Made by a program: the position numbers and the translations under genes. Below the pieces are notes generated by a model. That model had not been told where the DNA came from. It ran no database searches and saw nothing but the letters and a program-made list of their open reading frames with translations. Positions 20,141 through 31,118 of a DNA stretch of 64,000 nt are shown one piece after another. Source of the DNA: Corticium candelabrum. Taxonomy: Eukaryota > Porifera > Homoscleromorpha > Homosclerophorida > Plakinidae. Numbering within the stretch: position 1 is the first letter of the stretch; each line of letters begins with the position of its first letter. The DNA is taken from assembly GCF_963422355.1 (NCBI RefSeq), contig NC_085101.1:2068201-2132200 (forward strand). The letters run 5' to 3'.

Positions 20141-21760
20141 ATTGCCACAATTTGTTTTATTAATTATTGTCATATTTGATTGTTCTCTGTACAAGCAGTC
20201 ACTGTTACATATCGACAATGCTCTGGAGCAGCTTCCATCTGCAGTGAATTGCGAACGTTTTTCATCACCTGATGATTTGCTTCTGGAGTCTTCAATGAAT
20301 TCTGCAGCCACCACTAGACCTTGTAGCGGTGGTAGTGCTAGAACTTCTACACTTGAATCATCATTCCCAGCAACTTCTCACCTGAAGTAGAAGCTGCTCT
20401 CAAAGAACACGCAATGACTGTTCGAACAACTGCAGCATTTATCACTGTAATTGCTAGGGCTATGTTTGCTTTCAAAAAGTATCCAACATCAGAAGAATAT
20501 AGTTATGTTGGACGCTGTATCGTGGACAAGTATCCTTTTCTGAAGTCTCCACTTGGAAATGGTTATGTAAGGTTATCTAGTTTACTAATCTTATACTAGA
20601 TTTAATTAAGAGAATGTTTTGAATATACAGAGTCAAATTGTGATGCGGTTGAAAGAAAGATTCAAAAATTATCGCATGCCTGCAGCACCTGCTAAAGTTG
20701 TCAGTCTTGCTACTGTTTGCTCTTCAGCTTCTGAACTAATGAAGGAAAGACGCAAGCAAAGTTTTCAATGGGACACTCTTCCTCAGGTGCAGGATGGAGA
20801 GGATGAGTGGTTGTATGAACGGCATGTGAAGTCCTTAAAAGTTGAATGGTCAAAGAGAAACCCAAACAGTGTTTTTGTTGAACAACTGATGAACTTAACA
20901 TACCCACAATGAAGAAGGTGGATATTGTCTGAGCCACACATTGCCACAACCATACTAGATCAATGTCCATTTTTGGCCAATGTTGAACATGTAATTTTTT
21001 CCTGGCGTCTATGTGATTCTTGTGTGTGTGTGTGTGTTCGTTCTGCATGTGTGTCACATCTTGCACAAGTTAATATTTTGATGTGTTTTTTTAGCTTGGA
21101 TGTGAATTTAGTCGTATTAAGGCAGATGGAAATGACCAATCAAATTTCTTGTTGACACTTTTTGGGAAGTGGTCTGAAACATGTTATAGAATACTCAATC
21201 AAGGACAACTAGAGCTGAAGGCAGGTGGGAAAAGAATATATGACTTGGTCAGAAAGTATGCATATGATTTCTCAAATATGAACGTGGAAGGTAATTCGTA
21301 TCGATGCTTGCGTCATGGAATATGCTTTACTATCTATGCAATATGCTGTTTCTAGATGCCTTCAGGCTTGTCTCGATGAAGGTGATGCTGATATTATTGT
21401 CCAGCAAACGTCAGTTACCAGGAATAGATGCTGTTATCAAGTATAGTTCGGTAAGAAATTTTCTACAGCAGTCGCAAATCTGTGTTTTGTAACATGCAGA
21501 CACTTTAATTTAAGTTTCTGTGACATCTTTACACAGTCTTATGCACGTTTATACACTTACAATATGAATCTCTGCTATGTAGATTTTAATTACCAAATTG
21601 TAATTTACATCTTAGTTCTTATTTGAACTTTCAAGTGGCTTTACCCCTTCGTGTGATTGTAAGCATTATCAGAAGTGCATTACTGGCAATGTGTGCAGCA
21701 AATTGTAAAATGAGTTGCTTCGTGCTCAATTGTACAATGTGTATGGATTGGCCAGACACA

Positions 21761-21835
21761 CACACACGCGCGAGCGCACGCACGCAGGCAGGCAGACAGA
21801 CAGACAGACAGACAGACAGACATAGACAGACACAC
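21761..21835. repeat. (CA)n/(CAGA)n microsatellite
   Basis: CA, CGCA and CAGA tracts at the 3' side of the SINE. Confidence 0.9.
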
Positions 21836-21879
21836 CACACATACACACACGCCACAAACATCAGGAGCTGCCGATTTTT

Positions 21880-22257
21880 GGTCACTCTGCTCAGCTAACA
21901 GCTGGGCCCCTGTGCGCTACTTAGGAGAACTCGGGGCCTGCTCTAGGAATCTCCTGGAGCCGGGCCAGGTACTCACAGGAGCACCAGCTTGTGAAGCCAA
22001 CTGTCACAGTCTGTTTTGTGAGCACCCAAAGTCTTACCTGGACCCTAGTAGCTGATGACATCTGATGGCTGCTTACGGCCCCAGTCAAAGAGCAGGTATT
22101 CATTTATACTCCTGAGTTGAGAGAAGTAATTTTGTGAGTTTTTTGTTTAATTAGTTAATTAAGGAAATTATGCCATAGCTCGTCATCACTGTGACTTGAA
22201 CTTTCTCGGATGTACTCACTCCATAGGATGACTCTATAAGCAATTGAGCTATAGCAC

Positions 22258-22259
<2 letters not shown>
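21880..22259 (-). mobile_element. tRNA-derived SINE
   Basis: Read on the minus strand from 22259, the head is TGGTGCTATAGCTCAATTG, an A-box-like TAGCTCAATTG. About 60 bases on comes AAGTTCAAGTC, which fits a degenerate B box (GGTTCGAATCC type). These are the two internal RNA polymerase III promoter boxes of tRNA genes at the proper spacing. A body of about 280 bases without coding follows and ends near the CAGA tract. It lies within the last intron of the SAMD3-like gene, antisense to it. The exact 3' end and target-site duplication are uncertain because microsatellites flank both sides. Confidence 0.65.

Positions 22260-22347
<88 letters not shown>
22260..22347. repeat. (CA)n microsatellite
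   Basis: Pure CA tract abutting the 5' end of the SINE. Confidence 0.95.
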
Positions 22348-22351
<4 letters not shown>

Positions 22352-23466
22352 TAGGTAGATTTCTTAAGTAGATGAACTCTGTGAAGTATGCAGTAATGTT
22401 ATGCTATATTGAAGATATTTAATGTGACGATATGGATAACTTATGCTTTTGTGTATTCTCCTAGGAAAATGATGATCCAGAGTCCACAGTAGAAAAGATT
22501 CCACAACTTACTCAATACTTGGTTGTATGTAGCGATCCAGCCTAGCCGAGGCAGATATTTTTGGCATCGGAGCCTATCATTATGTTTTGAAATTTTGTGC
22601 AGCAACAGTATGTGCTGTCCATCGCTATTAATTGCGGTAATTTATGTGTTCAACACAAAATCTCAACAATCATTAGTAACATTTTACTGCTGCCTGGAGG
22701 TCATGTTACTTGGATGTACCTCAGGAAATGTTACTCTAGCAATATCTTATTTTTAACAGGATTGCAATGAGCTAGTAACTTTGTTTGACGAATTGTGTTT
22801 TGCTTTCTTGTTTAGTGCGTTGCTAAGTATTTTTGGTTTTAATGTACAAGCAATGGTGTTAAAATCTTTTCTAATGTGCACGTGCCAGAACCACAAGTAG
22901 CCACGGACTCCAGACCGCCTTAGAAAATGGCGCTAATAGCAGCCTACACAAGAATAAGCTAAACACCTTTCTGGTGTTTGGGTAACACTAAACGAAGGTT
23001 GTTTTAGCTAAGCACCATGAGATGGTGTAACAGTTGTACACCAGATTGTGGTGCTTTCCTGCACGCTCGCAAGTGTCAGTCTAGCGACAGCATCTCTATA
23101 CGCAATTTGGTGTTTGTAAAACACTTTTGTTTTAGCAGTGTACAGTCGACACAACAGTACGAGCTGGCCTCACACGATTTAGTAACATGCACTGCACGTT
23201 TCAGTAACATGCACTGCACGTCGTCTGGCGTGGCTGTTGGTGACTCCCAGGTTGAGTTATTACGAGTCATTCGAACTCGTGCTGGCTCGCTAGCGATTGC
23301 ACGCGATTAGCCATGAGGCGTCGCCACCCGCAAACTCTCTCTGCAATACGCAGCTACCAAGTCACATGCAGCGAGTCACGAAAGTCTCCGAGGACGTTTA
23401 GTTCCGAACAGAGTGTGGGTCGACGAGTTTGCTATACGTACAATCAAAGTTTTAGCACAACGGCTA

Positions 23467-23469
<3 letters not shown>

Positions 23470-23537
<68 letters not shown>
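23470..23537. repeat. (TA)n microsatellite
   Basis: TA tract. 22750-23469 shows no supported gene; it holds a 22-bp duplication (AGTAACATGCACTGCACGT twice near 23181). Confidence 0.95.
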
Positions 23538-23540
<3 letters not shown>

Positions 23541-23902
23541 GCGCATAATCTAGCCAAGGCTTCTATTACTTCTTGGTCTATCTGCCTAATGGCTTTACCA
23601 CCCGGGTCTATTTATATAGCTACTGCAGTCATAACAATAATCATAAACCTTGTGATCTGATGAAGAAGATGGCTGTGATTTCTACATAGGGTTGATAAAA
23701 CATAGTCTCTAGATGTTAGAGTTGAGTATTCGCTCTATATGTAAACGTCAAAGTTTATCTAGAATCTCGATGCAGGTGCCTCTGTTTTATTTGAATGTGA
23801 TGCACATGCGCAATGTTAATCGTCAACAGTGACCGTGAAAACGCAAGTATAGCCATACTTGGAGAGCTCGCTTCTTTTCTGCATACGGTGGTCTTCTGAT
23901 AT

Positions 23903-24003
23903 CTATTTTGCGTCCGTCGGTGATTCTACATTACTCTGATGGCAGTTCAATTGCTCGTAAGCCTCACAATAGTGATGCTTGCCGTCGCAGTACTTGTCTT
24001 TAT
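23903..24003 (-). CDS. Candidate last coding exon, small cysteine-containing protein
   Basis: On the minus strand a strong acceptor (TTTCTCTTCCGCAG) ends at 24004, followed by a frame beginning DKDKYCDGKHHYCEAYEQLN and ending in TAG at 23905-23903. The residues C-D-x4-Y-C-x7-C and the short polar tail look like the end of a secreted cysteine-rich peptide. I cannot name a family, and the upstream exon (to the right of 24020) was not found. Confidence 0.3.
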
Positions 24004-24159
24004 CTGCGGAAGAGAAACAAGGTATGCATGCATCTACTACGTAGTTTTGGATGCGAGAACTTTGTTCTATAGCTAAACGCGGACAGTTTGAATGAGTCGC
24101 CATGCAACTTGATATGTAAACAGTAAACAAATCCGCACAACGTGTGCATAAATGCACTT

Positions 24160-25191
24160 GGTTGTTTTACCGTCAGCAGAATGAAGAATTAATGCATTTC
24201 GTGCAGCGCGTTGGCTTTACTATTTACACAGGCCGGAAGTTATATAAGCGTTCATTCTAGGCGGACTGAGTAAAATTCTTTCGTTTACTGTAGTTAGCGA
24301 TGACTACTCCTTTGGCCACCTAGGTAGCTCTAAAAAGGCATACAGCCACGCCGGATGAGCGCATTGCTTAGGCTCGGCTCTTAAATCATTACTCGACAAG
24401 ACTGCGTATCTCTTGACATTATCTCAGCGCAAAACCAAACGATTAGAACGCTTCAAAAATTAAAAATTAAAGGACTGGCTTCCAGAATTGCTTCTTTAGC
24501 GCACGACCAGATCACGTGAGCCTTAATGACGCAATCATGTTGTAGGAAATTGACTCTATTGCGTTTCCGTTGTAGAAACGTCGTGCTGCTTTGCTGATCT
24601 ATGGCTTCGTCCTGTAACATTTGAAAGAATCGGTGTTTTGTGCTTTGCAGACCATGGGTCCGGGCGGCGATCGTCTTCTAACATTTTAGAATGCGCTCAT
24701 CCATACGAAGGAACCTTCGCGCGCGAACGCCTTCGATCACTGGACCTCGTTATTTCGGTTGAGCACTGCCATTACACAGTATAGATAGAAACACGATTAT
24801 ATTAAATTATATTATATTATTAAATAATGTAACTAGTAGCGTAGCTTGTTTTTAAATATATAAAAGAACTTTTTGAATACAAAATTATTAATTTCTCTAT
24901 TGTTAACTGCCAAACGATTTTGCTAATAAATTTGTGTTTGATTGCAATAGCAAAATATGGTGTTAGAAAAGCATAACCATTGTACATTTTCTATGTAACC
25001 CTAAAAGAGAACTCTGATCAAATACTTAAACTTGTTGAAAGAAAGGTACATACAAGGCCTACTATTTTCCTGCAGAAAGGTTACCGTCCAGCCAACTACA
25101 GAAGCAAAGAATGAGCTAACGAGTTGTTCAGACGATTCTCCGTATGTAGCACAAAGTCTCTGGAAGTAACTTTAGCTTTAACCATACCAAG
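24160..25191. other. Stretch without a supported gene
   Basis: Mixed AT-rich sequence with a short TATTATATTA run near 24800. I see no gene, LTR or inverted repeat here. Confidence 0.4.
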
Positions 25192-25340
25192 TGCGGAGAT
25201 CTGTATTTTATACTCTCTAGCTACAGCCCGCGCAACCGCTCTAAACTCTGTCGCTCTACACATGCTCAAGTCCTAGTAGTCTTTACTGCATTACTACAAT
25301 ACCTCTAGTTCTACAACGATTAATGTAACCCAACGCAACA
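25192..25340. repeat. LTR, left (3') copy of element 1
   Basis: Starts TGCGGAGATCTGTATTTTAT and ends CAACGCAACA. It aligns along its length with 29423-29568; the first 100 bases are closest and the inner edge is less certain. Confidence 0.75.
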
Positions 25341-25563
25341 GATACCGCATCCCAACATAAACCATGTCAATAAAACATCCGCATCTTTGGTTTTGTCTGG
25401 TAACTTTACTTGTCGTCCGGAGTTAGTTAATATTCCTTCCTTGTAGATAGAGCATGATGCTGGCTGTGCTCACGCTGAATCCGTCTTGCTACTTCCTTTC
25501 TCACAGTTTGTAGGTGTCTATGATTTGGCCAGTGGTCGACTGGAAGTCCCTTCTAGGAATTAA

Positions 25564-26460
25564 TTAAGTGCGAGTTGTAGATAGCTGAGGCATCGACGGT
25601 GTAGAAGCTGAAGCTTGTGATAGTGTTGCTGAAAGAGACGCGGTGTCTGTAATGTGTATATTTCTCCTTGTAGATGGCTCAAAGATAACTGCTTGTGATG
25701 CTGTTGCCGGTACATGCAGTTCAGCTGTGCTCATTGAGGCATGGAATTCTCTTACATGTCTTCGATTTATTAGTAAGATACGCCTCTCACGAGACACTCC
25801 TATTTGTTGCCCGTATTGCTCAACAACTCGCCATCGTTTGCTTGGATTCGAACATCTGTCCTGTAAGACTACTACTGTGCCGGTTGTCAACTCAGGGAGA
25901 GGGTGGACTTCTCTTTTGGCAACATGGTCTTCTGCCATTAATGCTTTTGCCCGAATCTGATGTGCCTTGTTTACGATAACCGGAGGGCTATATGATGGCG
26001 CTAGAGTGTTGAGAATTCGACCAAACAAGCCTACCCTGGCGTGAATTCCAACATTCTATTTGTTGAGTTCCTTATGTTCATTAGAACCTGTTGCAAATCG
26101 GCCGGCAAACGGAATAGAAGGTCGTAGTCCCCGTAATCGCTCCCATAAGATACGGTGCTGCCGTTCTACCAGGCCGTTTGATTGAGGATATCACGGCCTG
26201 GCTTTGACGTGCTGGATGCCTAGTTTCTCTAGAAATTGTTCCATTTCTGTAGCCACAAACTGTGGGCCTTTATCTGACTCCAGCATAGATAGCAATCCAA
26301 CCCTGGCAAAGACCTCCATGAGCTTTTCTATTATTCCCGTGGCTGTGGTCAAGCGTAGGGGAAGCACCTCTCGGTAACGAGACCCATAGTCGATTATGGA
26401 CAAGAGATTATGACCTTCTATGGAAACCAGGTCTACTGTCAGTTTGTTCCATAATGCTTC
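25564..26460 (-). pseudogene. Integrase of gypsy element 1
   Basis: Read leftward from 26460: LTVDLVSIEG (first catalytic Asp), DYGSRYREVLPL, SDKGPQFVATEMEQFLEK (second Asp), then a stop, YPQSNGLVERQHR (catalytic Glu), and a C-terminal part with TGTVVVLQD and RWRVVEQYG. The spacing of the last two acids fits the D,D-35-E pattern that cuts and joins the cDNA to host DNA. Frames are broken at about 26190 and near 26040, so it is inactive as written. Confidence 0.8.
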
Positions 26461-26505
26461 TAACCGTCATGGTTGCAAGTTCTGGTCGGAGATAGGTCGC
26501 CTCCT

Positions 26506-27600
26506 TCAGAAAATTTTACATTGTACTCCAAACATATTTGTATCCTTTGTAAGACCTGTCCACCAAACTCGTTTGCGAAGCGCTTTCTGATAAGCGTCTA
26601 GACATGAATGTTCCTCGTGTGCTAATCGCAGTATCTGCCGTCGTAACGCTTCCGAAATGACATAACGGTTGCCCAACAACAGAACGCCTTCTAAATCTGC
26701 TAGTTGTTTCCGCACCAAATAATATGGTTTCTTAGGAGCACTGCGATCTCTCCAAGCATTCATGATTACTCTCTTCTTAATGGCCTTTATCAGAACATCC
26801 TCATCTAATGCGCTTTGGATCTCAGCGATACCAACCGGAGCTTCCTCCAATACCATATTAGCATGTTTCCCTACGGATCGAGACTCTTCTGTTCTTGTGT
26901 CTTGCTCCGGGAGTGGCGCTCGAGACAATGTGTCTGCACAGACTAACTGACATTCGGGCTTATAGGTGAGCGAGAATTGATAAGGCATCCTTCATACAAG
27001 CCACCGTTGTAACCGTGAGAGTATGTTGTCAAATGACTTGTGTATTATGTCTACCAGTGGCTTGTGGTCAGTGAAAACTTGTACAGGCCGCCCGAGCATA
27101 TATTAACGAAACCTTGTAATATCGGAAACCACTGATAGCATTTCTCGTTCTAACTGAGAGTACCGGGATTCAGTCCTGTTTAAGGATCGACTTGCTGCCG
27201 CCACTGGCAGACATTGCTCGCGATCGCTCTGTTGCCATAACATCGCACCTAGTCCCAGCGGTGAAGCATCACAGCTAATTGCGCTGCAGACTGCAGGAGA
27301 AGGTCGGAAGTAAGCTAGCTTTTGAAATGCTGCTGTGACTCCTTCTTTTGCAATACTAAAAGCTGATTCTAACTCCTTGGTGCAACCTAGTTGGTTTGCT
27401 TTGGCCAGCTGTCGGAGCGGGGCTGTCACTTGAGATAAGTGATGGATAAATTGTCCAAGATAGGCGGCCATTCCTAGAAAACGCCTTACGTCTGTTGTTG
27501 ACTTTGAGCAAGGCATATCCTGAATTGCTCGAATTTTATCAGCGTCTGGCAGTAGTCCATCATCTGTTAGCAAATGGTCCAGGTATTTCACACGTAATTT
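26506..27600 (-). pseudogene. RNase H and zinc-binding linker of gypsy element 1
   Basis: Read leftward: the end of the reverse transcriptase (MKYLDHLLTDDGLLPD, VRRFLGMAAYLGQFI), RNase H with SCDASPLGLGAMLWQ and a second acid in QLEREML, and FTDHKPL after a stop near 27100. Then come YKPE, ADTLSRAPLPEQ and an HHCC-type region, LAHEEHSCLDAYQKALRK with RVWWTGL. Order and motifs are standard for gypsy Pol. At least one stop interrupts it. Confidence 0.8.
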
Positions 27601-28060
27601 TTAATTTTGACACTTTGCCCAGTTGAGTTTCAAGTTTACATCCTTTAACCGTTGCATCACTCTTTGCATCCGTATGTCGTATTCCTGTTGAACCTTTCCG
27701 AAAGACAAGGATAACATCAATGTAGACGATGACGCCATCTAGTCCCTGTGGAATATCGTCTACTACTCTTTGAAAGATCTCCTATGCGCATGCGACACCA
27801 AAGAGTAGTTTCTTGAATCTGTACAGATCTTGATGTGTTGTGAATGCCGTGTAGTGCCTAGACTCTAAGTTAAGCGGTACTTGGTGAAACCCAACTCGGC
27901 ATCTAACACAGAGAACGCCTTAGCTCCCTCCCATCTTGCTGTAATCTCATCTAGAGTGGACAGCATATGTCGTTCCCGTACAATTGCTTTATTGAGCTTC
28001 CAATAGTCTACACATAAGCGTAGGGTTCCATTGGCCTTCAGAACTGGTACCAATGATGAT
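27601..28060 (-). pseudogene. Reverse transcriptase of gypsy element 1, catalytic box mutated
   Basis: 28053-27865 reads MVPVLKANGTLRLCVDYWKL and LDEITARWEGAKAFSVLDAE, the template-grip and first catalytic Asp region. At 27724-27713 the minus strand gives Y-I-D-V where the family has Y-x-D-D, so one catalytic aspartate is lost. No frame over about 60 codons survives between 27601 and 27864. Confidence 0.75.
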
Positions 28061-28131
28061 AACTAACTAGTAGCCTGTCTCACAGGTTCGATCACATCCG
28101 CTAGCTGAAGCCGCTCTAGCTCTGTTTTAGT

Positions 28132-28495
28132 CTAATTCCGTAGACTGAAAGCATGCCGTCTCGGTGGAAGGGCGACTGGAGCCACCTGTGGGTCCACAGT
28201 GATGCCTATTGGGTTGACCTTTATCATGTTAGCCTCGCTGATGGACGGAAACTGCAATTGACGGATGACATATTGGCCAAAAAGGATCGTTTGACCCACT
28301 GCCACTACAAAGTCAATACAGGTGCAAATCTTTGTACCTGCTTTGATGGTGACATCAACCACTCCCAGTGTGGTCACCGGACGCCCGTCATTCGCTTTGA
28401 GCACAGTGGTGATCGGTCGGGTTCTGTGACGATGTCAGCTGTTATCAGTGTGCGCGTTGCGCCGGTGTCCAGTAGACCTGTACACGTCTTGTCAT
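28132..28495 (-). pseudogene. Aspartic protease of gypsy element 1
   Basis: Near 28480 the minus strand reads CTGLLDTGATRTLITADIV, with the catalytic D-T-G at 28469-28461, here intact. A frameshift then leads to the 28404-28132 frame (MLKANDGRPVTTLGVVDV), the rest of the protease fold and the linker to reverse transcriptase. Confidence 0.7.
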
Positions 28496-29280
28496 TTACC
28501 TCAACGTGTTCCTGAATGCCTCTGCTTGTTGTGGTTCTCCTGCAACATAAACCGTGTCATATACACGATTAGTCTCCTCCTGCGGGTCACCGCTGGGAAA
28601 TTTATCTGTTACGACTTGTGCGCAATGAGTCGTCTTCCGCTGGAGGCACACAGCAGCAAACTGCCCCATCTTTTTGCAATAAGAACAACGCGTATCCGCT
28701 GCAGGGCAGTGCTGTCTCTCTTTGGTGTGTTGGTGACCACAATATTTGCATTTCACGATATTACCTCTGCCTGTTGGATTCTGTCGGCTTATTTTGTTCA
28801 CAGCACCTGAAGACGCTCCCGTCGTGCCCAGATGTGGCCGTTCATAAAGGGAATTGTCTGTTATAGAGGTTTCAAGTGCCACTGCCTTTGAGACGTCCCC
28901 TGCCAGAGTGAGCTTCGCTTCTTTTAGCAGTTCTCGTCTTATATCAGGGCTTGTCAGACCAGCAATCAATTGATCAAGTACTTGCCCATTGACCACTGTG
29001 TCTACAGCTGTTGAAGAAAAATGGCACAACGCCACCTTGGACCGAAGACGGACCACAAATCCTGTGAATGTTTGGTGTCCTTCTTGTTTCATCTGTCGAA
29101 ATCGGTTGTTTTTTCGATGTAGTGTTGGTAGAAGGTCTAAAGTGCGTTAGAATGGCGTCAGTCAGCGCAACGTACTCTTCTGATTTTCCACCTGGGGCTC
29201 CCACTACGAAACCTTTGAGCACTCGCCTTAGGCTCAATCCCTATAAATTGAGAAACAAACTCTTCTTCTCTGCTGGTTGT
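28496..29280 (-). pseudogene. Gag of gypsy element 1
   Basis: Two overlapping minus-strand frames (29237-28974 and 29092-28496) cover gag. The capsid part includes FTGFVVRLRSKVALCHFS and IRRELLKEAKLTLAGDVSKA. Two knuckles follow, CKYCGHQHTKERQHC and CSYCKKMGQFAAVC. In the second, the usual histidine is glutamine. The frame break lies near 29080. Confidence 0.7.
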
Positions 29281-29400
29281 ACAATTTTGCAAATCGCCAC
29301 GTAATCATTCACGTCCTCGAGCCACAATTCGAATTCAGCCGCAACGTTGCGTTTTTAGTCAAGAACAAACTGATTCGGCACTCTGCCGACTCTTGTTGCC

Positions 29401-29418
29401 ATCCTGCCGACTACGCCA
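29401..29418 (-). other. Primer-binding site, tRNA-Ser type
   Basis: The plus strand reads ATCCTGCCGACTACGCCA, ending four bases from the right LTR. It matches the 3' end (T-arm side plus acceptor plus CCA) that I recall for animal tRNA-Ser. On the element's own strand this is TGGCGTAGTCGGCAGGAT, correctly placed after the 5' LTR. The distance and the CCA make this a firm call; the tRNA identity is from memory. Confidence 0.8.
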
Positions 29419-29422
29419 AAAC

Positions 29423-29568
29423 TGTGGAGATCTGTATTTTATACTCTCCAGCTATAGCCCACGCAGCCGCTCTAAACTCTGTACCTTTACGCATGCTCAT
29501 AGTCCTCGTAATCCTTTGCTTCATTACTACGACAAATGCTCTTAGTGCACCCGAAATGCAGCAAGACA
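29423..29568. repeat. LTR, right (5') copy of element 1
   Basis: Starts TGTGGAGATCTGTATTTTAT and ends AGCAAGACA; pairs with 25192-25340. Short LTRs of about 147 bp. Confidence 0.75.
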
Positions 29569-29820
29569 TAATATAGCAACTAATCTAAGAAGGGTCTCCT
29601 TTTGAGGAAGCTCCACGATTGTATTGACAGAGTCAATAACTGCATGTATACGTTTGGGTTCCCAGTTGGCTTTAGTTTATACATCACAACTTGACACCAT
29701 ATTTCTCACAATCCTTACCTTGAGAAGTGCACAGGTATCGGTCTTCCTTGCTAATCAGCAATCAAAGGTACGCTCGTGTGACATACGGGTACTAAACACG
29801 CCCCGATGCAGTTGATTCAA

Positions 29821-30082
29821 GGGAATGGGTGTGGCGTTGCAATGCTTTGCTTAAATATATTTCGGTTAGGATTATGCAGTCATATAAGGAGAGATCGGAG
29901 ATCTGAAATTCTGCAGGTGGTTGCCGAACAGAAGAATTTTTCTCTCATCATGTTGTTTTCAAATTTGTAACCGCGTGCAGTACGCGTGAACTGTCTCGTA
30001 CTTCTCATTCGCACGTTCATAGTAGGTGTTCAACACTTAATTGCATCCCACTTGACTCGAGAAACATACAGCTGTGGGCTAT
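29821..30082. repeat. Dispersed repeat with TATA-like core, copy 1
   Basis: This aligns with 40763-41018 in the same orientation. Shared landmarks: GGAATGGGTGTGGCGT, CATATAAGGAGAGATC, AGATCTGA, AACAGAAGAATT, GTAACCGCGTGCAGTA, GAACTGTCTCGTACTTCTC and CTCGAGAAAC. The TATATAAGG-like core with conserved downstream sequence looks like a promoter and leader, perhaps of a retroelement (solo LTR or 5' end). Confidence 0.7.
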
Positions 30083-30927
30083 GGCTGCTTGAAACTAGAG
30101 GCATCGTCAAAGAAAAGGAAGAAGACGCTACTATCTATTTTGCAGCGTCTTGGGTAAGAAACTTTTACTGCAGAATTGCACAGTCCTCTTTGGGATACGT
30201 GGCTGTAGATTCTTCTCATCGGCTCATTTTCCGGCGATTCCAGTGATCTCTCTGAAACTGTACATTCTGTGTCCCGCCTGAGGCTGTAATGAATTCTACT
30301 GAATACAAAAGGTCAACTGTGTCTTTCGTTTGGCTCTTATTAAAAATAGATTGGGACAGCTAGTTGTCGTAATACAGTTCTAATAGCCTCTAGTTTCTAG
30401 TTTGAGGCAAAAGTTATTGCCTAATTGATATAAAAACTTGCCTCGGTAAAATCTAAGTGGTAGTTACGGGTCTGAATGACTAATACCTAAATACACGAGC
30501 ACGCATAGCGAGCCGAGCCGCGCCGCGCCAGCCGGTGCCATCTCAGTATTTCAGCCCGCATTTATACGATACACTCTGTCGAAGGAAGCCAATGCGTGTC
30601 ACCAACGTGCATTGGTGAAATAGCTCGCGTTAGGTCATTTGTGCCACGGACAGAAGCCAAGCTGCCTGCGTTTTTTTTCTATGGCTTTACAATAGTCATA
30701 TCTAGAAAGCGGAGGACATATAAGAGACGTCGTAGGTCTATCGCCAGGTGATTGCTGTGTACATGCAGCAACGGAGTTCCAAATCTAAACGTTTTGCTCA
30801 TCTTGAAACCTCCATAATGTGCTAAGACACAGAGTATTCGTCTCACTCTACGCTATTTGTGCCATTTTCGCGCGGAAGTATGACGCGGCAGAAAGGGGTC
30901 TGGCTACTAAGACTACAAGTTGAGTGT
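30083..30927. other. Stretch without a supported gene
   Basis: Includes a GC-rich patch near 30500 (GAGCCGAGCCGCGCCGCGCC). I see no gene or repeat pair here. Confidence 0.4.
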
Positions 30928-31102
30928 TGTATCGTTACCGACTATATATTGGTTCTATTGCAGCTCGCTTACAGTTTCTACTCAATACTACACTAGACTA
31001 TACAAGACTGGCTACCCACATGCCACAGTACTATATAGTGTCATATTCTATTAGTATGCTAATGAGTACTAGGGGTAGTCCCAAGTCCCTTACCCTACTA
31101 CA
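30928..31102. repeat. LTR, left (3') copy of element 2
   Basis: Starts TGTATCGTTACCGAC, ends CCCTACTACA. It contains AGTACTATATAGTGTCATAT and a TATATA motif, identical in the right copy. Confidence 0.9.
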
Positions 31103-31118
31103 CTCCCTTCCACTAAAT
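31103..31118 (-). other. Polypurine tract of element 2
   Basis: The minus strand reads TTTAGTGGAAGGGAG directly before the 3' LTR, the usual primer for plus-strand DNA synthesis. Confidence 0.7.

Larger units (their letters stand above)
18639..22640 (+). pseudogene. PB1-like / SAMD3-like gene, multi-exon, disrupted
   Basis: The N-terminal part (18639-18812) reads MEKKLLLCFGEHRKPIQIV, a stop at 18738, and in another frame QLSWFDLADGDELLPMTKIR followed by ILP. This is PB1/ubiquitin-like in pattern. Later exons read YPTSEEYSYVGRCIVDKYPF (exon ends GGTTAT|GTAAGG, 20566), then 20631-20990 with RRWILSEPHIATTILDQCPF, 21095-21290 (LGCEFSRIKADGNDQ), 21356-21450, and 22465 on (IPQLTQYLVVC). Phases agree across all four introns. 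The pattern of a PB1-like start plus 'K-Y-P-T ... K-Y-P-x-L' and 'R-R-x-x-L-x-E-P-H' is that of SAMD3-like proteins multiplied in fish and invertebrates; their biochemical role is not established. An in-frame TGA at 20910, frameshifts near 20380 and 22530, and the damaged first exon indicate a pseudogene. The last intron (1 kb) holds a SINE and two microsatellites. Confidence 0.55.
25192..29568 (-). mobile_element. Ty3/gypsy LTR retrotransposon 1 (degenerate)
   Basis: Two direct repeats bound the element: 25192-25340 and 29423-29568. Just inside the right one (its 5' LTR on the minus strand) is an 18-base primer-binding site. Between them, read leftward, are gag with zinc knuckles, protease, reverse transcriptase, RNase H, zinc-binding HHCC and integrase with a D,D,E set. 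Integrase after RNase H places it in Ty3/gypsy. Stops and frameshifts break the polyprotein, and the reverse transcriptase YxDD box reads YIDV. No target-site duplication is evident. Confidence 0.85.
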
